DNA from: Ceratorhiza oryzae-sativae
Taxonomy: Eukaryota; Basidiomycota; Agaricomycetes; Cantharellales; Ceratobasidiaceae
DNA length: 64,000 nucleotides
Assembly (NCBI GenBank): GCA_030998015.1
Contig: JARWMV010000232.1
Location: 1,054,001-1,118,000, forward strand
Reading direction: 5' to 3'
Positions 34,094 to 44,983 of the stretch are shown piece by piece; the first letter of the stretch is position 1, and each line of letters starts with the position of its first letter. The notes under the pieces are model-generated. The model saw nothing but the letters and a program-made list of their open reading frames with translations, was not told the DNA's origin and searched no databases. A program made the translations under genes and the position numbers.

Positions 34094-36172
34094 ATGGCCC
34101 GTTGGAACACTGTGTTGGCTGTCGCCTGGGTGGGTTCTGCTGGCGTGCTCGCAGCGGCGGGCGGAGTTACGCTCCAGAGCCCGCCTCCACAACAGCTCGT
34201 GTCGCCGCTCATCGCATCCAAGCTCCAGAAAACTGCACTCGCGCTTACCTCGCCTCCCACGTACCCGCAATGGACCTACATCTCGGGCAACGGCAGCTGG
34301 GAGAAATTTCCAGCTGCGAAATGGACAAGCGGATTCTTCCCGGCCTCGCTCTACCTCATGAATACGAGAAAGAATGTCCTGTGCAAGGGGGACAGCTCGA
34401 CCGGCCAGACCGACTGGCTCTCGACCGCACAGACTTGGTCTCAGGGATTGGATACGGTGGCACATCCTGAAGCTGGTATGTAGGCCAATGTCGTGTCGTC
34501 GACCTGCTCATTCTTACTGTTCCTCCTGGAATGGTTCTTCCTGCGGCTCTATACTTTATTTGTCTTGAAAAGGTATTTTCCAAGGAACTCGACACGACAT
34601 CGGCTTCGTGTCCTTTCCCTTTTTCGAGCAGCTTACACTGTAGGTCGCTCCGCTGTTGTGTGCGCCTCGTGCTCACCGCATGGCAGAAATCCTAACGACG
34701 AGCGATCAAAGTCTGTTATCAACAAGAACGCCCAAGATCTGGCTTCCCGGTTTAGTCGTATCGTCGGGTGCACCATGAGCTGGGATCCCACCGCGGCCGA
34801 ACCAGATGCATTCCAGGTGAGCTTCCATATATTCTGCCCTGAGAGCTTCTCTCTGATGATCTACAAAAGGTTATCATTGACAATGTGAGCTTCAAAATAG
34901 CTACTTGCAGCGAGTATTGACTCAATGCATCGTGTTAGATGATGAACTTGGAGGTGAGTATCTTTTATAGGTCGATGAGTGTATATTGAAAGTGGTCTAG
35001 CTTTTGATCATGTCGTCTAGGCTTACCGGAAACGCTACCCTCTATGAAATGGCTACTAGTCATGCCAATAAGACTATGGTGACCATATTCGACCCGACTG
35101 TGAGCTCTCTTTTCTTGACCGACGTGCCCGGTACGCCAAGCTCAGTTTTCTTGGTCAGATTCTACGTACCATGTGGTTAATTACAACCGCGCCACTGGAG
35201 CTGTTGTTTGGCGGCGGACCGCCCAGGGATACGCCGATAATAGGTATGGCGTCGTCGAGTCAACCAAGTGTAATACTGACCGCGTTTGATGCAGTACTTG
35301 GTATGCGCTCAGGACACACGGTGATATCTATGACTAACAGTTGGCAGGACTCGAGGGCAAGCGTGGGGGATTCATGGATTCGCCACGAGTGAGCGACTGT
35401 GCTCGACCGCACAGTAGTCCATCGACTAATCATTATTCACAGTGTACAACTATACCAACGACGTAAATTACTGGGTTACGTCTCGTCGGCTGGCAGAATA
35501 CTACCTCTCCCGATTGCCCGAGTCGGGTGTTCCTCCGTGGTACGCCCGGGCTTACCTAGTTTAATTTTGAATCGGATACTGAGACATCCACAGGGATTTT
35601 GATGCACCTGCGGTGCCCGGACGACCGTCGGACACGTCCTCCGCAACCATAGCGGCCTCGGGTATGCTTATGTTGTCCAAGTTCGAGCAAACTGCATCCA
35701 ATACAACTGGGGCAGCCTACTGGGCCAATGCTGCAGTTCGAGTGAGTTTATACGAGCGCCTAGATTGGTATTTCGGGAACTAACCGTACTGGGCCTCCAG
35801 TTGTTGTCTAGCGTCACAGCCTTGGCCTGGCGTATTGAACCCAACTGGGATAGCCTCTTGTCAAACGGAACTGTTGACAACCCCGCCGTTCCTCCCAACA
35901 AGAACACGGGTATTATTTACGGTAAGAGCTGGAGGATATTTTTATTAGCATAGTGGTTTACCTGGCCCAATATTACTGTAGGCGATTATTACTACATTCG
36001 GGCAGGGAACGAGTTGCTGAGCCAGGGACTAATGAAATGTTCAAATGGCCAAGCTTCTGGAGATAGCCCGGGGTCGGTAGGTTCTTCATCAAACAGTGCC
36101 GCCGCTCTTGTTTCGAATGGGTTCTTGTTACTGTTGGCTGGATTGATGGCCCATCTGATAGGGAGTGCATGA
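34094..36172 (+). CDS. GH88 unsaturated glucuronyl hydrolase, secreted, probably GPI-anchored
   Basis: Releases unsaturated uronic acids from oligosaccharides made by polysaccharide lyases (family knowledge). Thirteen exons: 34094-34475, 34585-34639, 34687-34816, 34870-34884, 34939-34953, 35001-35099, 35146-35243, 35295-35300, 35348-35388, 35443-35539, 35594-35741, 35801-35921, 35982-36172; 465 residues. A signal peptide (MARWNTVLAVAWVGSAGVLA) is followed by the (alpha/alpha)6 barrel motifs KWTSGFFPASLY, HDIGFVSFPFF, SWDPTA, the Asp-bearing IIDNMMNLELL, TYHVVNYN and TRGQAWGIHGFATM. The C-terminus is a Ser-rich spacer then a hydrophobic tail with small residues before it (SSSNSAAALVSNGFLLLLAG), typical of a GPI signal. 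Exons 4, 5 and 8 are only 15, 15 and 6 nt. Confidence 0.9.
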
Positions 36173-36608
36173 TTTGTATACGGGTATCGAAATATGGTTT
36201 GTTTTTAGAGACCTTGAATGGACATTTGATAGGCATTATGGACAGTGAGTTTCGTAACGTTTCCGTCGTTGTAGATTTATAGGCTATAATATTATGTCAG
36301 CGTTGATTAATTGCCATCATCTTGTGCTCGGGCCCGCTACACCGACGAGTGCGTCCTGACCGAGGTTCCAGCAGCCTCTCTTCATCGCCCGTGAGACCAG
36401 GGCGCATCGGAGGATATCCTCGGCCCGTCAGAATGAGTGTTGGACGATTGGCTGCGCATTACGCCTCGCTGAGCCGGGCTGTACACCGCACCACATCCCG
36501 GCCCCACGAGTAGGCTATTCACTCAACGTGCTGTGCACATAAATATCCGGCTCAATGGTGATCAACTTTAGCACGCCCCCTTCGTAAATCCGTTGCGCCT
36601 ATCTACTC
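36173..36608. other. Intergenic region
   Basis: 436 bp, no recognisable feature. Confidence 0.35.
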
Positions 36609-37287
36609 ATGTCGCTTTCTTCCTTACCACGACGGTCGTCTACGATGATCCAGTCTAGCCCGCTGCCTGTATCTTATCAGTTCGCACCCGGTCAGCGCGC
36701 GATCCACCGCAGGCCTACCATCGGAGCACCGGACATCATGCTGGTTCCCGAGTCGAGCTCGAGCCTGAAACGGCGGTCCCATATTCGACGGAGGAGTCGT
36801 AGCGGAAACTCTCCGACCGAGTCCACATGTACTACTGTGACCCATCCTCCGCCCAGGCCCAAACCCGAGCCGTTGATTACGGCTTTTACCAGGAACATTT
36901 CTGCATCGACCGCTACGTCTGCTGCGCCAATGACTAGCAGTCAGCCCACGTCGACGGACTCGAGGGACTTACAGTGGCGGGACTCTCCTAGTTATCAGCC
37001 GAATGTATCATCCAAAGCAGACCTATCGAGAAGGTACGTTTGTTATCTTGATCCAAGTACGTGAACGTGTATTGATTCATGGTGACCACAGATCGACTAT
37101 AGCTTCTGTCTATTCCATGCCCTCTGCTGTAGGACACGAGTCTCGCAGAGCTACCGAGGAAAACTACGAGCCTGAATCCAAGTGGACCTTCGTCACTCAA
37201 GCTCTCGAAAATCGGCTCCTTGCACTTTCCCCACCTCATCATACACGTCGTCGGGGCCCGCATATTCCAGCCAATCCGCGTACTTGA
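36609..37287 (+). CDS. Hypothetical Ser/Pro/Arg-rich protein
   Basis: Two exons, 36609-37033 and 37092-37287, joined by a 58-nt intron in phase, give 206 residues. Composition is Ser/Thr/Pro/Arg-rich and probably disordered; the basic cluster KRRSHIRRRSRS could be a nuclear signal. The only ordered-looking part is near the C-terminus (KWTFVTQALENRLLAL). No family recognised; whether it is a true gene is open. Confidence 0.42.
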
Positions 37288-38050
37288 TTAATCCCTCGAA
37301 CACTTCGCGGAGCAATAGTTGGCAACTGGAATATCTCGCAGCAATACGTCCCAGGTGCACTCTTGGCTGCTGGAGAGGCGCAGCAAGTATATTGCACTGC
37401 CCGACTCTCCTTCAGGCTAGCCATATACGGCCATGTTGTCTTATAACCCCTATTCTTTTCGTACTCGCATCGGTTTGCAGGGTGCAGTCCAGAACACTCG
37501 GTCTAATTTATTGACTTTACGCCTTTTGCTCCTGTGTGCTGGTTACAGCCTTACTAGCTCATGTTTGTCCATTCGGCCGTTAGAAAGCATTGTAATCCAT
37601 GTTATTGTAGTTGTATGTTTACCTGGACTTGTGTTCCACATGTCTTATGCGCTCTAATTCCATGTTTCGTATATGCGCCCCATGATAAAGCCTGGTCGAC
37701 CTAGTGTGTCATGTATACGCGTGTTATGACGGAGGCTGAACCCAATTCACACTATTTCTTGACCTCGACCAGCTCCTGGTCGCTAGCCAATATTCCGGCT
37801 CTCCCCGACAAGCGCCTTGTGTTCGCCAAAAGCATCGTCGCTTAGAGTTCTGGGATTATACGACATAGACGACATCCATCACGTGGCGGGATTGTACGCG
37901 ACGCACACGTGTTAGAAACTACTAAACGGCCAGCCCCCCGACCCATTTCTTCTGCAATCTCCGCCTTTTACTTTCTGCTGTTGTGTCCCTTGTCTGTGCG
38001 GCGCTACGGACCTTTTGCTGCGCTAAACTCGACAGCTACCCTATTGGGCG
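37288..38050. other. Intergenic region upstream of GPC1
   Basis: 763 bp. Short frames only. CACGTG/CACGTGT-like boxes near 37880 and 37903 are the only visible motifs. Confidence 0.35.
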
Positions 38051-40021
38051 ATGTCAGAACAGCCCGCCACGTCTCCGACCCCAGACGGCCATCTCTCCAC
38101 ACCAGCACTCGTCGCCGACAACTTATCCTCCGTCGCCTCCGAGGTCTCGCCACTCACGTCTCCTGGCACCGAATCTACGATGCTGCCGCCCAGCGAGCCC
38201 GGTGCGAGCGTCTACAAGTCGGAGCGGGACAACTCGCGAGAGGACATTGGCCAGTGGGCGGGATCGTTGACACTGCTTGGTGACTTTCCATTCGAATCGC
38301 CCATCGATCGACTGTGGCTGATTCCTCTCCTTGGCAGACACCCTCGAGACATATTTCGACTCGCGCATCGACCTCCTGGAACGTCGTTTTAAACAGCACA
38401 GCGACCTATGGAAGCGCAAGGCGGGTATCGCCTTGAAGCGCACGACCTCGGAAGCACTCAAGAGGACGAAGACGCCCACCGCCGAGCTATCACGTCTGTA
38501 TGATGAGCGGAGCAAAGAGTTCGAAGTCGAGCTCGCCAAGTACAAGCAGAAACTACAGGATCGGATGAGCACAGTCCAGAAAGCATGGGAAAGCGCCACA
38601 GTTGTTCGGACGAGGGAAAAGGTGCGTTCAAGGGTTGGATTATCTATGGGGTACTAATTTGACAGATTTTATTGCCTAAATTAGGTTTCCTTCTTTTATG
38701 GAGTTATGATGGTTCTTGCGTCAGCGCTCCTGTTTGGCATTGCACCCGAGTGGATACACGTCGTGTACTCGGTCCATGTGCTTTACTTCCTCCCTACTCG
38801 CTTTTACGTCTACAAGAAGAAGCATTGGTAAGTTTTCGACTTTGACCTTGTTTTGTGTCTTTACCAACCCGTCCCATAGGCATTACTTTTTATTTGATTT
38901 GTGCTACTATGCACAGATTCTATGCCTTGCCTACCTCTGGGCGGCGCCTGGAAACACCACTCTTTGGGTTGCTGCTTATCTCTTGGCCCACGGTAAGTTC
39001 CGGGCTACTGTATGCATGTACGATACTGATCCTCGGATCGAATAGGATCACTTGCGAGCGCTGTCATTACCTGGCGAAACAGTCTCGTGTTCCATGACCT
39101 CGACAAAGTTATATCTTTGTTCATTCATATATACCCGCCTTTTGTGTTTACTGTCATCCGGTATGTTCGTTTGTCGCATTATATGATCGTAAGTAACAAT
39201 TCTTCTAGCCACTTTTATCCGAATGTCGAGACTCGGTTCCCCGCCGCTGCCAAGGTCAAGGTTCTTGAAGCCGGCCAATCTCTATTCCTGAACACTATAA
39301 TATGTAGGTGCAAACCTCGGAGACATGATCGCCCTTCTGACACATTTTAGATCTCATTTGGCAAACTCTGTACTGGAAGTTTGTGCTTGTGAATAAGCGC
39401 AAGAAGATTCAATCCGGTCAACGCACTACTTCATTCTCTTTCTTGCTGAACGAGCAACGCGGAGTGATTGGAAAGATGTTAGGAGGGATGCCCCCTCAGC
39501 ACCGGGAGATGTACTTTATGTTTGGCCAGTTGAGTAAGTGGATTCGAACTCCGGTTTTTAGACGACAGCATTGACTAGTTTTGTAGTCTACTCCATTCTG
39601 ACCTCGCTACCTGCTGTGTTCTTGTTGTACACAAGCCCCAAGTGGTCTGGGGCTTTCTTATTGTTTATCTTCTCGGTTAGTGTTTGGAATGGCGGAGGGT
39701 ACTATATTGAGGTGTTCGGACGCAAGTAAGTAGCTCTATGGGTGTGCTTTGGCCAACCTTTTTAACTGTTCGACGCTTCCAGGTTTGAAAGAGAGCTCGA
39801 GTCTCTCCGTAAAGCTAGCAGAGGCCACTGCTGCGGGATACTCTAGTCCTGGTGCCAATACACCCCAACAACGTGAGGATACGTCCAAATCTCATCCCGT
39901 TGTCAGTGATACTGGAGATGAGTCGTCGAGCTCCGAGGGTTCGCCTTTGATTGTTGGGGGTAATCCAGACGTTGTCGTGGAGGATTTAGCGTTGGATGCC
40001 AATGCCAAGAAGAACCAGTAG
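38051..40021 (+). CDS. GPC1: Glycerophosphocholine acyltransferase 1 (DUF2838)
   Basis: ER multipass enzyme that acylates glycerophosphocholine to lyso-PC (established for yeast YGR149W). Nine exons: 38051-38279, 38338-38621, 38685-38827, 38880-38992, 39046-39160, 39209-39303, 39351-39533, 39587-39725, 39783-40021. N-terminal 80 residues are Ser/Pro-rich; a coiled-coil-like segment follows (FDSRIDLLERRFKQHSDLWK). The conserved core has many hydrophobic segments and the family motifs VFHDLDKVISLFIHIYPP and LYWKFVLVNKRKKI, QRTTSFSFLL, GYYIEVFGRKFERELE. In the last exon the frame breaks near 39813-39815: a 2-nt gain there would restore a Glu codon before LAEAT and make the total divide by three (513 residues); without it the protein stops about ten codons later. 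Confidence 0.9.
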
Positions 40022-40321
40022 ACGGAGCGATTTTCATATGCCTTTATGATTGTGGCGAGTCGTATCATCTTCCCAGGCGAGCTCAACTGGGCTAATTGTA
40101 TAGTAACTTTCTGACCGGTTTTTGTGTGTATTATATAACTTGAATTCTTTTAAAATTTCTGACGATTAGAAATTTTTGCTTCATTAACAGACGCAGTTGA
40201 GTGCATCATCCAAAACAATAAGAGATAGATGAGAGGATTACAATGAAATGCGTCGAAATTGTCGTTTGCCAGCAAGTTGGATTCATCAATAATTGTCAAA
40301 GCTTCGCCTCAAATCTACTGG
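40022..40321. other. Convergent 3' intergenic region
   Basis: 300 bp, AT-rich, between the converging GPC1 and GCH1 genes; probably 3' UTRs. Confidence 0.35.
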
Positions 40322-41378
40322 CTACCGAACGTTTGAGGGGCTTCGAATAAGTGTCAAAAACTCCTCCCTGGTCTTTGCTTGAGATCGGAAGCACCCAAGC
40401 ATGGTCGAGGTAACAGTTGTGGCGCCGGGTTTTTGCACTCCACGCATAGCCATGCATAAATGTCTACACTAAATTGAAACGCAGTTCAGATCAATAAAAA
40501 GGGGACAACGCACGTAGCCTCCATTACAACGGCGACCCCTCTGGGGCTAATTGCCTCTTCTACAGCAAGTGCGACTTGGCGAGTGAGGCGTTCCTGAACT
40601 TGGAGTCGTCTGGAGAACGTTTCCGCGATCCGCGCAAGCTTGGATAGACCCAGCACGAGCGAGTTTGGGATGTATCCTATGGAGATCTATGCTGGATATG
40701 AGGAATGAAATAATCTTTGCGATTTCAAATATGTGGGCACACCTTGCCAGTAAACGGAACGAGATGATGTTCACAGAGACTGAAAACGTCAATGTCCCGG
40801 ACGATCACCATTTCATCATGGTCTTCGGCGAATATAGCATTGTTTATGACCTCTGATTCCCTCGTGCGTGTGAGAAAATGGACAGCGGAATGGGGACGTG
40901 GAATGAGTGCTCACCGCTCAGTCGTTCCTCGTATCCCTTGGTCATCCAGAGCAACGCTTTCGCGTATCTATCAGGTGTGCGCTGCAGCCCCTCCCTGTCT
41001 GGGTCTTCACCAATGCACTCGAGCAAGGTGCGAACAGCGCCAGCCAATTTTGCAACGCGTTCGGTTTTCTCGGCCGGGGATTCGTGCAAACGAGAAAGAG
41101 TGGATTTGGCTGATATAGGTTTGGAGCGAGTCAGACTGGCCAGTAAGGGCGGTTGAAATGCACTCACCAGGCCATCCGAGGCCGTTTGGATCGACTACAG
41201 GGCTGGGGGCACTCATCCGTGCGACAGACTCGCTGAGTGCGATGCGAGCGGGAGTCGAGAGCCCCGAACGACCACGGTGACCGAGTGAGACGGAGCCTGT
41301 GGGAGTCGACTTGTCGTACGTTTCGCCCTCGAGAGAAGAGTCAGACTCGTAGCGGTAGGCTCCGTTTTCGCGAGACAT
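40322..41378 (-). CDS. FOL2: GTP cyclohydrolase I
   Basis: First enzyme of folate and pterin synthesis: GTP to 7,8-dihydroneopterin triphosphate (family knowledge). Five exons, 41378-41168, 41109-40915, 40852-40743, 40686-40514, 40463-40322, give 276 residues. The first 75 residues are Ser/Thr-rich and non-conserved. The catalytic core shows [20 protein letters not shown], the zinc-binding [42 protein letters not shown] and [13 protein letters not shown] (third zinc ligand Cys). All ligands are present, so the enzyme should be active. It shares a 147-bp divergent promoter with a PPR gene. Confidence 0.95.
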
Positions 41379-41525
41379 TGCTGGTCGACGACGAGAGCGG
41401 ACACTGGTCGTTGCTCTAGAAAATCGAGTTCGTCTCAAAAGGGATGGGATCATTTAAATGAGAGTCACGTGTGGCGCTGGGAGCGAGCACGTGACCTACT
41501 GCTGCTCTGATTTTGTCTCCGGTTC
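41379..41525. promoter_or_regulatory. Divergent promoter, GCH1 / PPR gene
   Basis: 147 bp between start codons. Two CACGTG-type E-boxes, cacgtg at 41465-41470 and 41489-41494, stand 24 bp apart, one of them within gagcacgtgacc. Candidate bHLH sites for one or both genes. Confidence 0.5.
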
Positions 41526-43385
41526 ATGCTCCTGCGAGCCGCGCGGTCGCTTGTACGTGTATGCAACTTTTGCACGTCGTGCCACGCCGCTGGGCCTTCG
41601 AAACCACCCAACAGACCGGCTCGGAGACCTTGGGACCAACGGGAGTTGGATGGAGACGACTCGGCACTGACGGCGCCCTCAGACTCTGCACTGCTGAGCG
41701 AGACGGCGCTCTCGTCGTTTCCTCTCTCAGAGCTTTTCTCTCCCGAACAGATGGAGAGGAAACCTGCGTCTGAAACCCCCAAATTCTCGCCTTTTCTGAA
41801 CGATGTTGCTCGAGGAGGACATCCAGAGGACTTTGGCTCGTTTAATGCCCCTTCATTTCGACGCCATCGGCCCCTCGAGGAAGATATCCAAGCATACGAT
41901 GAGCGTCTGCGTGGTTTGATTGCGGACATGGAACAACATATCACCGATGCCAATCTAACGGCTGTCATCGAGCATTACGACGCATTTGTTCTAGCCCACC
42001 CGCGGGGCGCTGCGGGCCTCCCCCCTCGGACTATCATACGTTTCTCGGCTCTCCTCGCTCGCACGCGTCCAAGGACACGTGCGTTATTCAAACGTCTTCT
42101 CGATCTTCTTGCGATCCAACGAGCATCCAACGAGCCTCTTCGGTCATGGCAATGGAACTCACTTGCGGATTTCGCAGGGCGTGGGTTCCGAAGAACTACT
42201 ATGCGAGACTACCGTGATGTTGTTGCTGTGGTGAGGGACATGATCAGCGACCCGGATCCATTATTCAAGCCCGATGCTGTTACGTTTAACGTCCTTCTTG
42301 GTGCCGCGGCTCGCACCTTGGAACATCGCGCTGTCCAGCATGCTCTCGCCCTGATGCAATCTAGTACGGTACCGCCCGATCGGCTCACCTTCCTAACGCT
42401 CGTACCGTACTATGGCCGAGTGGGTTGGTTGTCCCGAGCCCGCGATACGCTCGCCGCAATGACCAAGGAAGGATGGGAGGTGGGCGTCGACGGGTTGACT
42501 GCTGCTATATGGGCTTGGGGTCAAGCTGGGCATCATGACCTTGAGGTTGCAGTCGGCATATACAGTGCCTTGCGCCAGAACGAATGGGACGAAGGTGCCA
42601 CCGATCGTGCGCTACTCAAGAGCGCCATCCCGGACGACGAGAATCCCGTCCTAAACATTCCCGGACTTTCGCCTCCCCTTCCGCCATCCCTCATTCCAAA
42701 TCGCATCACGTACACGGTATTAATCCAATGTCTATGCTACCACGGCGACCTCGTGCGGGCCCTGCAAGTATACAGGGCCTACCTTTCGTCTCCCCGAGAA
42801 CTGCATCATGAAATGGCGACAAAAAGAGACTATCTTACCCCTGAAGAGACTACGGTTGTAATATTCAGGTCCTTCTTCCTAGGCTTCGTTCGGCATTCTG
42901 CGGGAGCGAATAAACTGAGCCGTAGTGCACAAAGTCTCCCTCCAAAACTCTCACTTTCCCCTGATCCACCCACCCATTATTATCAGAGGACACGATTTAA
43001 CACAATATCCTCTTCCACGCTGTCCACTCTCGCTAATATGGCTCAACAAGCTATTCTAGAAGGCCGGGAGCACGACACTCAACCTCAATTCTACACTCCA
43101 TCTTCTCCGGAAACCCCTTGGAACCGTCGAGCTTTCCTAACAATATTAGATTCATACATTGCTGCACTTGGTGAAACAACGCCCCACCAACCCGGGTTAT
43201 GGTGGATTTTACGCGCGGCGGAAGGTACAGCCGAGCCTGGGCGAGAGAGCGAATGTGTACGGGAGGCTTGGGAGAGAGTAAAGGAGCGATGGGGAAATGA
43301 CGTAGGATGGACGAGAGCACTCGGAGGAAGGATAAGGCACTGGCTGAGAAGGAGGGGAGTCAAGGTCGATCGGCTTGGGCTGTAG
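41526..43385 (+). CDS. Pentatricopeptide-repeat protein, probably mitochondrial
   Basis: Intronless, 619 residues, unusual beside its intron-rich neighbours. The N-terminus is rich in Arg, Ala, Ser and Cys (MLLRAARSLVRVCNFCTSCH), fitting a mitochondrial presequence. PPR-like helix pairs are visible in the middle, e.g. PDAVTFNVLLGAAARTLEHR and PPDRLTFLTLVPYYGRVGWL, then GLTAAIWAWGQAG and NRITYTVLIQCLCYHGDL. Such proteins bind mitochondrial RNAs; the target is unknown. The C-terminal 120 residues are helical and Arg-rich without clear repeats. Confidence 0.8.
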   Translation: MLLRAARSLVRVCNFCTSCHAAGPSKPPNRPARRPWDQRELDGDDSALTAPSDSALLSETALSSFPLSELFSPEQMERKPASETPKFSPFLNDVARGGHPEDFGSFNAPSFRRHRPLEEDIQAYDERLRGLIADMEQHITDANLTAVIEHYDAFVLAHPRGAAGLPPRTIIRFSALLARTRPRTRALFKRLLDLLAIQRASNEPLRSWQWNSLADFAGRGFRRTTMRDYRDVVAVVRDMISDPDPLFKPDAVTFNVLLGAAARTLEHRAVQHALALMQSSTVPPDRLTFLTLVPYYGRVGWLSRARDTLAAMTKEGWEVGVDGLTAAIWAWGQAGHHDLEVAVGIYSALRQNEWDEGATDRALLKSAIPDDENPVLNIPGLSPPLPPSLIPNRITYTVLIQCLCYHGDLVRALQVYRAYLSSPRELHHEMATKRDYLTPEETTVVIFRSFFLGFVRHSAGANKLSRSAQSLPPKLSLSPDPPTHYYQRTRFNTISSSTLSTLANMAQQAILEGREHDTQPQFYTPSSPETPWNRRAFLTILDSYIAALGETTPHQPGLWWILRAAEGTAEPGRESECVREAWERVKERWGNDVGWTRALGGRIRHWLRRRGVKVDRLGL

Positions 43386-43708
43386 CATTTAATTTATTTG
43401 CACTATGGATAATGCCTTGATTTAAAATTATATCACGTGAATGTCGGGTTTGGCTCTCGGACTCGCCGTGTTATCTGATTCATTCAACACCTCAAGCTGA
43501 AATCACAGAAACCACAATAATCTGCACAAGGAGATGTCTAGAAACCGCTCTCCACCCCCAACGTGTCCTCTGTGGTCATTTATCACCCACATAGTTGCTT
43601 TTGACGGAGGCCTCGGGCCTCGGCCGAACCCATGCCCGAGCCCGACCGCGGTCGTCAACACCGTAAAAGGCGGCGACGACGAAAATTCTTAGTCTTACTC
43701 ATTTATTT
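43386..43708. other. Intergenic region
   Basis: 323 bp. Contains a CACGTG-like cacgtga at 43433-43439; nothing else visible. Confidence 0.35.
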
Positions 43709-44983
43709 ATGCAAGCTCTCCGATATATAAACTACCGCCTGTCGAGACAATATTCGTCAAAACCACCTGCTTTTCTCGCGACCCAAAACTCGACTCGCAG
43801 TGCTCACGATGCCGTACTCGAAAACACACATTCCTATCATGTTGCCAACTTTCTTTCTGGACTCTCAAACATACGCGCTGGTCTTGGCAGCCTCATTGTG
43901 CCTTTCCTTCCTGCTCTGCGTCTCCCAGATGTCGACCTTCGAGGCAAACAAGCGATCGTGACCGGTGCTAATTCGGGCATAGGATTCGAGTCTGCCAAGG
44001 CACTCGCTAAAATGGGTGCACAGGTTATACTCGCGTGCAGGAACGCAGAGCGGGGCGAGCAGGCTCGAAAGCAAATCATGGACGCGGTGCCGGGTGCAGC
44101 AGCAGAACTTGAAATTATAGATTTATCCAACCTGGGAAGCGTACGTGAGTTTGTCGAAAGGTGGGGAACGAGGGAATCAAAGCGAGTCGATATAATCATA
44201 AATAACGCTGGTGAGCATTATAGTTTCTCCACTTGTCTTTCCAACTAATTCATGCACAATTGTGGAATTCTAGGAAGTGTTTCCAACACCCTCATTAAAA
44301 CTCAGGATGGCTTCGAATATGCCTACCAGTCTAACCACCTCGCTCATGTGTTGCTTACCCTTTCGTTGCTGAATCACCAGTATTTGACACCCAAGGCTCG
44401 CATCGTAAACGTCTCTTCGATTGCCTTCTTCTCCTGCCCGCCCCTGGACGAGCACAATAGCAACTCGAGGGACATAATGGCCGGTTATAAAGAAGGGAGT
44501 GTACTACCTTGGGACACCATAGTCAAAATCTACGATCGCTCGAAAGCTTCACAGGCGGTCTGGAGTATGGCATTGCAACGCAAGCTCTCAAATACCCAAC
44601 AATGGAAGGACATTGTCGTGCAAGTTTGCCACCCCGGTAAGTATACATAATCATCTCGTCGCATTTAGCTCGCGTATATTTATTACAATACAGGTATAGT
44701 TAAATCCTCAATGATAAGCCAACCGACTGGCCTTGGAGCTGTCACAGGAGGCGGCGTGGATGCCTTTAAATGGATTGTTGACATGGTCGGAATGTCGAAC
44801 GAACAAGGGGCAATTGTTCCAGTCTGGCTAGCTGTTGCGGATATGCCTGCGTTGCCGGATTTGCGTGGTCTTTACTGGGATCGTATGCGCTGGCTTTGGG
44901 CTCCAGCTTGGAGCATCGAAGTGGATAGGCAGGACAGGTTGTGGGAAAGGTGGTGCGTGGATGCAGGCATTTCTTTGCTTTGA
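43709..44983 (+). CDS. Short-chain dehydrogenase/reductase 1 (retinol-dehydrogenase / WWOX-like)
   Basis: NAD(P)-dependent oxidoreductase of unknown substrate. Three exons, 43709-44210, 44274-44636, 44694-44983, give 384 residues. After a 75-residue N-terminal extension with a hydrophobic patch, the Rossmann motif TGANSGIGFE occurs, then the NNAG motif (its last Gly codon split by the first intron), active-site Ser in VNVSS and YDRSK supplying Tyr and Lys. The motif after the active site is HPGIVKS. A C-terminal region rich in Trp follows. It differs in intron positions from the second SDR at 57750. Confidence 0.86.

Noticed and set aside
33899..34483. Long 5' extension of the GH88 frame
   Set aside because: It would place about 65 residues before a clear signal peptide; the ATG at 34094 is better.
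41465..41968. 167-codon frame on the minus strand
   Set aside because: Antisense to the start of the intronless PPR gene; Ser/Arg-rich with no motif.
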